Origin: JBAPRR01 sp049281195
GTDB lineage: Bacteria > Actinomycetota > Acidimicrobiia > Acidimicrobiales > CAVXTF01
Assembly (NCBI GenBank): GCA_049281195.1
Contig: JBAPRR010000314.1
Span: forward strand, 1 to 9,642
Direction of reading: 5' to 3'
DNA length: 9,642 nt
Part shown: piece by piece, positions 5,582 to 9,642 of the stretch
How positions within the stretch are numbered: position 1 is the first letter of the stretch
Layout of the letters: every line of letters begins with the position of its first letter
Notes under the pieces: model-generated
Told to the model about the DNA's origin: nothing
Database searches by the model: none
The model's input: only the letters and a program-made list of their open reading frames with translations
Translations under genes and position numbers: made by a program

Positions 5582-6250
5582 TCAGCGGCCGAAACCGCCG
5601 AATCCGGTAGTAACGCCCTGAGCGGTGTCGGCTACAGAGGAAGCGATCACGACGCCGTTCTTCTGAGTGGTGCCCTCTACGACGACCGTGTCACCGGGCT
5701 CGAGTGAGCTCACCGATGATTTGGCATTTCGGGTGACCGTGGTGGAGGGGCTCAGCGTCACCTCGACCAGGTTGCCGCTGGCGTTCGTCACGTACAGGGT
5801 CGACCCCTTCACCTCCGTGACGGTTCCGGTTGCCGCGGCGGCCGATGCACCACCGAATCCGCCTGCTCCTGCTCCGGTAGCGCCGGTCCTTCCGGTGGCC
5901 CCGGTGCGTCCGAACCGCGACGCGATAGCACTGGCGAAGGAACTTGCTCCCGAACTCGTGCCTTGGCTTCGCTGCAGAGCGGCGCCGCCCCATATGCCGC
6001 CACCGGCTATCAACAACACGAGCAGGACGGCCGCGAGCCACGGGACCCTGATGCCCTTGGACGGACCACGCGTGGGCCAGTCATCGGGCTCGCGCGACGG
6101 GTCGAAGGGCAGTCCTCCGGTCGGTGGCTGAGAAACTGCGACCGATACGTCGCGTGACGGGATCACGATCTTTTCGGTGACCGGATCTGCCGCCACTGCC
6201 GGCGTCTCACTGGTGACTTCTGTTCCCGACATTTCTTCTCCTGCCGTCAT
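5582..6250 (-). CDS. Single-pass membrane protein with DUF5666-like extracytoplasmic domain
   Basis: A 222-residue protein with four parts: an acidic, Pro-rich cytoplasmic N-terminus (1-68); one transmembrane helix (about 69-92, WLAAVLLVLLIAGGGIWGGA); a Ser/Gly stretch with collagen-like GRTGATGRTGATG (114-126); and a small beta domain (about 141-206, TGTVTEVKGSTLYVTNASG, then EPGDTVVVEGT) resembling DUF5666, an OB-like module of exported proteins. It ends in a Gly/Phe tail, GFGGFGR. With no cleavable signal, the C-terminus should face outward. The ATG at 6250 shares one base with the permease TGA, indicating translational coupling. An ATG at 6232 is preceded by AGGAG only 2 nt away, so it is an alternative start. 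Its position directly after the permease points to an accessory role in the same exporter; function unknown. Confidence 0.85.
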   Translation of the reverse strand: MTAGEEMSGTEVTSETPAVAADPVTEKIVIPSRDVSVAVSQPPTGGLPFDPSREPDDWPTRGPSKGIRVPWLAAVLLVLLIAGGGIWGGAALQRSQGTSSGASSFASAIASRFGRTGATGRTGATGAGAGGFGGASAAAATGTVTEVKGSTLYVTNASGNLVEVTLSPSTTVTRNAKSSVSSLEPGDTVVVEGTTQKNGVVIASSVADTAQGVTTGFGGFGR

Positions 6251-7473
6251 CACTCGTGGCGCAGCGCGTCGATCGGGCGAAGCGCCGATGCCCTGTTCGC
6301 CGGGTACGAGCCGAAGAAGATCCCCACGGCCAGTGCCACTCCAATCGCCAGCGGTATCGAATAGGCCGCCACAACGGGTTGGACGCCGTCGATCTTGAAG
6401 CGCGAACCGATCAACCCGACACCGACTCCCACAGCTCCACCTATCAGGGATATGAGCACCGCTTCGATCAGGAACTGGATCAGGATCGCCGAACGCGGTG
6501 CGCCGATCGCCTTTCTGATCCCGATCTCACGGGTCCTTTCGCTGACCGTAACGAGCATGATGTTCATGACTCCGATCCCACCGACGAGGAGAGAGATTCC
6601 GGCGACGATCCCCAAAAGAGTTGTTAGCGTGCTGGTGGTCGACTCCGCCGTGGACAGAAGCGATGCTTCGTTCACCACGGTGAACGGAAGGTCGGCCACC
6701 GTGGTGTTGTTCTGCGCGGCGAGGATGCTCTCGACCTCATCCTCGGCCAGGTCGATGGTGGAAGAGGACTTCCCCTGCACGAGCAGCTCGCTGAAGGACT
6801 GTGACTCGCCGGTCAACTCGTCTTGAACCGACGTGTAAGGAGCGATCGCCACCGCGTCCTCGTTGGTGAGACCGGTGGTCCCCTTCGGGGCGAGCACACC
6901 GATCACTTCGAAGTTGGAAGAACCGATCTGCACCTGTTGGCCGATCGGGTCGGACCCCGACGCGAACAGGTTGTCTTCCACATCGGCCCCGATGTCGATG
7001 ACACGCTCGTGGCGTGCCACGTCAGTAGAGCTGATCGCCTGGCCCGCCTCCACCGTGTAGTCGTCCGACGCCAGATAAGAGGGCGTGGACCCGATGACAG
7101 ACGTGGTGTAGGTCGCGCCGTCGTATGTCGCGGTCACCGACGTCGAAAGCACCGGCGACACGGACTGGACATCTGGAGCGTTCTGCGGGTTTTCGATGGC
7201 ATTGACATCGGCGATGGTCAGGTCCGCCTGACTGGTCTGGGTCCCGGTCACAGCGCGGCCACGACCGAAGTGACCGCTGTTTATGACGGTCAGGGTGTTG
7301 GTGCCCAGTTGCTCGATCCGGCTCTCGACCTCACGCGACGTCCCGGTGCCCACTGCGACCAGGATGATGACCGAGGCGATGCCGATCAGGACCCCGAGAA
7401 CGGTGAGCAGGGACCGGAGCTTGCTCGACGAGATGCCCCGGAGGGCCATCCCGATGCTGTCTCTGGCCCTCAT
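6250..7473 (-). CDS. MacB/FtsX-type ABC transporter permease
   Basis: A 407-residue permease of the mechanotransmission (type VII) ABC class. It has a cytoplasmic N-terminal helix (MRARDSIGMALRGI), TM1 at about 20-42 (RSLLTVLGVLIGIASVIILVA), and a large extracytoplasmic MacB_PCD domain (about 43-278). TM2 (282-308, LLVGGIGVMNIMLVTV) follows, then the conserved coupling segment SERTREIGIRKAIGA (311-325), TM3 (about 330-355) and TM4 (about 371-391), with the family C-terminus PANRASALRPIDALRHE. Unlike E. coli MacB, the ATPase is a separate polypeptide, as in most monoderm systems. The start overlaps the ATPase stop by 4 nt (ATGA), and GGGAG (7481-7485) lies 7 nt before it. The protein would couple ATP hydrolysis in the cytoplasm to movement of the external domain. 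The substrate is unknown. Confidence 0.95.
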   Translation of the reverse strand: MRARDSIGMALRGISSSKLRSLLTVLGVLIGIASVIILVAVGTGTSREVESRIEQLGTNTLTVINSGHFGRGRAVTGTQTSQADLTIADVNAIENPQNAPDVQSVSPVLSTSVTATYDGATYTTSVIGSTPSYLASDDYTVEAGQAISSTDVARHERVIDIGADVEDNLFASGSDPIGQQVQIGSSNFEVIGVLAPKGTTGLTNEDAVAIAPYTSVQDELTGESQSFSELLVQGKSSSTIDLAEDEVESILAAQNNTTVADLPFTVVNEASLLSTAESTTSTLTTLLGIVAGISLLVGGIGVMNIMLVTVSERTREIGIRKAIGAPRSAILIQFLIEAVLISLIGGAVGVGVGLIGSRFKIDGVQPVVAAYSIPLAIGVALAVGIFFGSYPANRASALRPIDALRHE

Positions 7474-8216
7474 CGGGGCGCTCCCACGAAGTTCCTCGTG
7501 TCCTCTACGACCTCGCCGTCACGCAGCCTCACGACGCGGTTGGCGCGCTCGGCTATCTCGGGGTTGTGGGTGATGAGGACGACCGTCCCCCCGTCGCGGT
7601 GAATGCCGGAGATGACATTCAACACCTCGTTGCTGTCGACCGTGTCGAGGTTTCCTGTGGGCTCGTCAGCCAGGACGAGCGAAGGATTGGTGACGATCGC
7701 ACGTGCCACGGCCACCCTCTGTTGCTGGCCGCCGGACAGCTCATTCGGAAGATGGTGGACCCTTTGGCCGAGCCCGACACGCTCCAGCGCCGCGGTGGCA
7801 CGGGCGCGGCGCTGTTTCGTCCGCACTCCCGCATAGGTGAGTGGTAGCTCAACGTTCGCCTGCGCCGACATGCGCGGCAACAGGTTGAAGCTCTGGAACA
7901 CAAAACCGATCTTCCGGTTGCGGATGCGCGACAGGTCGAACTCGTCGAGACCTCTCACGTTCACCCCGTCCAGCCAGTAATGGCCCTGGGTCGGCACATC
8001 GAGGCAGCCGATGACGTTCATCAGGGTTGACTTTCCCGAACCGGACGCACCCATGATGGCCACGAAATCGCCGCGTTCGACGACGAGTGTCACTCCCCTC
8101 AAGGCGAAGACCTCGGTGCCGCCCAGCGAATAGCGCTTGACCGCATTGATGAGGGCTATGACCGGAGGTGGACCACCCGTGGGCGGCTTGACCGGCTCGG
8201 CTGCGAGCGTCGTCAC
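7470..8216 (-). CDS. MacB/LolD-type ABC transporter ATP-binding protein
   Basis: A 248-residue nucleotide-binding subunit with every catalytic motif intact: Walker A GASGSGKST (56-64), Q-loop Q108 in FVFQSFNLLPRMSA, signature LSGGQQQRVA (160-169), Walker B LVLADEP with D184 and E185, D-loop NLD (189-191), and switch His H217 in LITHNPE. 'FQ.FNLLP..SA..NVELPL.Y' and 'NEVLNVISGIHRDGGTVVLITHN' are typical of the MacB/LolD/YvrO group. A Pro-rich leader (10-18) precedes the fold. It starts at GTG 8216, only 3 nt after the adaptor's TGA, and overlaps the permease start by 4 nt, so the three are co-translated. It should dimerise and drive the permease encoded next to it. Confidence 0.96.
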   Translation of the reverse strand: MTTLAAEPVKPPTGGPPPVIALINAVKRYSLGGTEVFALRGVTLVVERGDFVAIMGASGSGKSTLMNVIGCLDVPTQGHYWLDGVNVRGLDEFDLSRIRNRKIGFVFQSFNLLPRMSAQANVELPLTYAGVRTKQRRARATAALERVGLGQRVHHLPNELSGGQQQRVAVARAIVTNPSLVLADEPTGNLDTVDSNEVLNVISGIHRDGGTVVLITHNPEIAERANRVVRLRDGEVVEDTRNFVGAPR

Positions 8217-8219
8217 CGG

Positions 8220-9642
8220 TCAGCCCCCGAACCCTCCGCCGCCCCCGAACCCTCCGCCGCCACCGCCGAAGCCTCCGAACCCGCTGGTACCGGTACCGGT
8301 CGACCCGGTCGAGCCCGTAGAGGTGGTGCTGGCCTCCTCCACCTTGTCACCGGCGGAAAGGCCACTAGTGATCTGGGTGTCGGACTCACCGATCAAACCG
8401 ATGGTGACGTCCCTGGTAACGGTGGTGCCATCTTGGACCAGTTGAACTGTCGAGGTGGTCCCGACCGTGGTCACCGCGGCGTTAGGAACTTCGAGAACGT
8501 TGTGGGCGATCGACACGATGATGCTCACGTCCGCCGTCATGCCGTCTTTCACGGTGCTCGGCGGATTGCTCAAGGAGATCGTCACGTCGTATGTCACGAC
8601 ATTGCTCACCACGGTCGGCGTGGAGGAGATGGCCGTGACCGTCCCTGCGACCTCGGTGTCGGGCAAAGCGGCGAGGGTGACCGTTGCTCCCTGGCCTACC
8701 GCGATCGACGTCGCGTCCGCTTCGGCGAACCCGGAAACCACCTGCAGGTCCGACAGGTCGTCGATGGTGATGAAGCTGGACGAGGAACTGTCGTCGCTCG
8801 ATCCAGTGCTCGTAGTCGAACCCGTGGAACCCGTGGAACCGGTTGACGTCGGGGAGGAGGATGCACCGCTTCCGGACGAACCACTCGAAGCGGCCGAGCT
8901 GTCGGTCGACCCACCTCCGTCGACGGTGTCTCCCACCTGGTCGTTGACGGCAGTAATTGTCCCGCTTATCGGTGCGGTGAGAGTGGTCTCGGAAACGGCC
9001 TTCTGGTCGGCGGTGACGTTCTCCTGAGCCTGCAGAACCTGGCTCTCGTCCTGGATCACCGTCGAAGAGTCAGGGGCGTTGGACTCGTTGGTCGCGGCGA
9101 TGCTCTCTTCTTGGGCCGCGATCTCTCCTTCGTCGTGCTGCACCGTCTGCTCGTCCGTCGTCACGGTCTGCTGTTCTGTCACACACGAGCTCTGAGCCGT
9201 GGTGAACGCGACTCCCAATCCCGTTGCGCTGCCGTCTGAGTTCGTGGCGACCACGCGGAATATGTAGCCGGTGTCGACCTTCAAACCGGTGACTGCAGCG
9301 GTGACCGTCGTCGCGCTCGATCCCGATGTCGACTCCGACGCTGTGTGATCCGCATACGCGTCGGTCGGCCCGTATTCGAAGACGTAAGTGGTGGTGAGCC
9401 CTCCCGGGTTCACGCTCGCACTCAAGACGGCGGAGGTGGTTCCGACGGAACCTGCGGAGCCGGTGGTCGCCACGGGAGCAGCATCGGTCGTGGTCGTTGT
9501 CTGCTGCTGCTCTTCACCTGTCGAGCCCTGGCTTCCGGTCGATCCTTCGCTTCCGGTCGAACCAGTCGAACCCGTGCCACTCGACGTTGGGGCCGGGCAG
9601 CCGAGCGACCGGTCGCTATTGAGGTCAGTCTCTGCGTCGGAC
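8220..9642 (-). CDS. MacA/HlyD-type periplasmic-adaptor-like protein with Fn3-like insert, N-terminus missing
   Basis: The frame stays open to the right edge; 473 residues are visible, so the GTG at 9473 is internal and the real start lies outside. Visible modules: end of a first hairpin helix (1-14); C15; a Gly/Ser/Thr/Gln-rich stretch (16-55); a fibronectin-III-like domain (about 60-150, with NPGG, TYVFEYGPTDAY and DTGYIFRVVATNSDG); C153; an acidic second helix (153-216); a half-lipoyl motif TLTAPISGTITAVNDQVGDTV (220-240); a Ser/Gly/Thr linker (241-289); a beta-barrel (290-381, starting FITIDDLSDLQVV); a membrane-proximal domain (382-434); and a Gly/Phe tail. It is followed by its ATPase and permease genes, as MacA is by MacB. 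In a monoderm it would stand on the outer face of the membrane. Adaptor family is confident; the Fn3-like insert is unusual. Confidence 0.9.
   Translation of the reverse strand, partial: SDAETDLNSDRSLGCPAPTSSGTGSTGSTGSEGSTGSQGSTGEEQQQTTTTTDAAPVATTGSAGSVGTTSAVLSASVNPGGLTTTYVFEYGPTDAYADHTASESTSGSSATTVTAAVTGLKVDTGYIFRVVATNSDGSATGLGVAFTTAQSSCVTEQQTVTTDEQTVQHDEGEIAAQEESIAATNESNAPDSSTVIQDESQVLQAQENVTADQKAVSETTLTAPISGTITAVNDQVGDTVDGGGSTDSSAASSGSSGSGASSSPTSTGSTGSTGSTTSTGSSDDSSSSSFITIDDLSDLQVVSGFAEADATSIAVGQGATVTLAALPDTEVAGTVTAISSTPTVVSNVVTYDVTISLSNPPSTVKDGMTADVSIIVSIAHNVLEVPNAAVTTVGTTSTVQLVQDGTTVTRDVTIGLIGESDTQITSGLSAGDKVEEASTTSTGSTGSTGTGTSGFGGFGGGGGGFGGGGGFGG

Noticed and set aside
6823..7602. Plus-strand frame of 259 codons opposite the permease
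   Set aside because: It is Arg/Asp/Gly-rich shadow sequence with no family features; the permease and ATPase on the other strand are certain.
8225..8345. Short GC-rich tandem repeats that could be taken for a CRISPR or intergenic repeat array
   Set aside because: They have no spacer-like unique segments and are in-frame codons for the Gly/Phe and Thr/Gly/Ser tail.
8137..8445. Plus-strand Pro-rich frame
   Set aside because: The Pro runs are the antisense of the adaptor's Gly-rich tail codons.
9471..9473. GTG at 9473 as start of the adaptor
   Set aside because: The frame continues without a stop to the window edge and includes Cys15 and helix-like sequence that fit the adaptor layout. A start here would leave no signal sequence or first hairpin helix.

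Overview
The window looks like chromosome from a GC-rich actinobacterium. The codons are GC-biased at third positions. There is a close homologue of the mycothiol-linked Rv2466c nitroreductase family, a DUF1918 protein with a histone-H1-like tail, and a MacAB-type export operon with no TolC-like gene in view, as expected in a monoderm. The phytanoyl-CoA dioxygenase / crotonase / MetE-like content resembles soil or marine Acidimicrobiia, but that placement is an inference from memory.

Left half (1-4788), small metabolic genes in divergent and convergent pairs: (i) the N-terminal part of a PhyH-type dioxygenase on the minus strand, cut by the window edge; (ii) a divergent crotonase (585-1361), with a perfect dyad in the 52-bp gap between them; (iii) a second, complete PhyH-type dioxygenase (1432-2334, minus), with a likely intrinsic terminator overlapping its stop codon; (iv) a divergent DsbA-fold Rv2466c-like protein (2394-3014) with a CPWA instead of CPWC active site; (v) a DUF1918 protein with a Lys/Ala/Pro tail made of three 24-residue repeats (3038-3562, minus); (vi) a MetE-C-terminal-like, cobalamin-independent methyltransferase-family protein (3646-4788).

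Right half (4792-9642), one minus-strand cluster read from right to left: a periplasmic-adaptor-like protein (MacA/HlyD type, N-terminus beyond the window), a MacB/LolD-type ATPase, a MacB/FtsX-type permease, a single-pass membrane protein with a DUF5666-like extracytoplasmic domain, and, after a 58-bp gap, a predicted lipoprotein. Stops and starts touch or nearly touch among the first four genes (3-nt gap, 4-nt overlap, 1-nt overlap), so they are almost certainly one operon. The ATPase and permease should form a mechanotransmission-type ABC complex, with the adaptor, anchored protein and lipoprotein acting outside the membrane. Its substrate cannot be read from the sequence.

The most unusual item is the adaptor. 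Where MacA-type proteins have a bare alpha-hairpin tip (the TolC contact), this one carries a fibronectin-III-like domain bracketed by two cysteines. It also has a Ser/Gly/Thr linker of about 50 residues between the lipoyl and beta-barrel modules, and a Gly/Phe-rich C-terminal tail that is echoed at the end of the DUF5666-like protein. I see no tRNA, rRNA, CRISPR array, insertion sequence or integrase. No gene-free stretch exceeds 300 bases.
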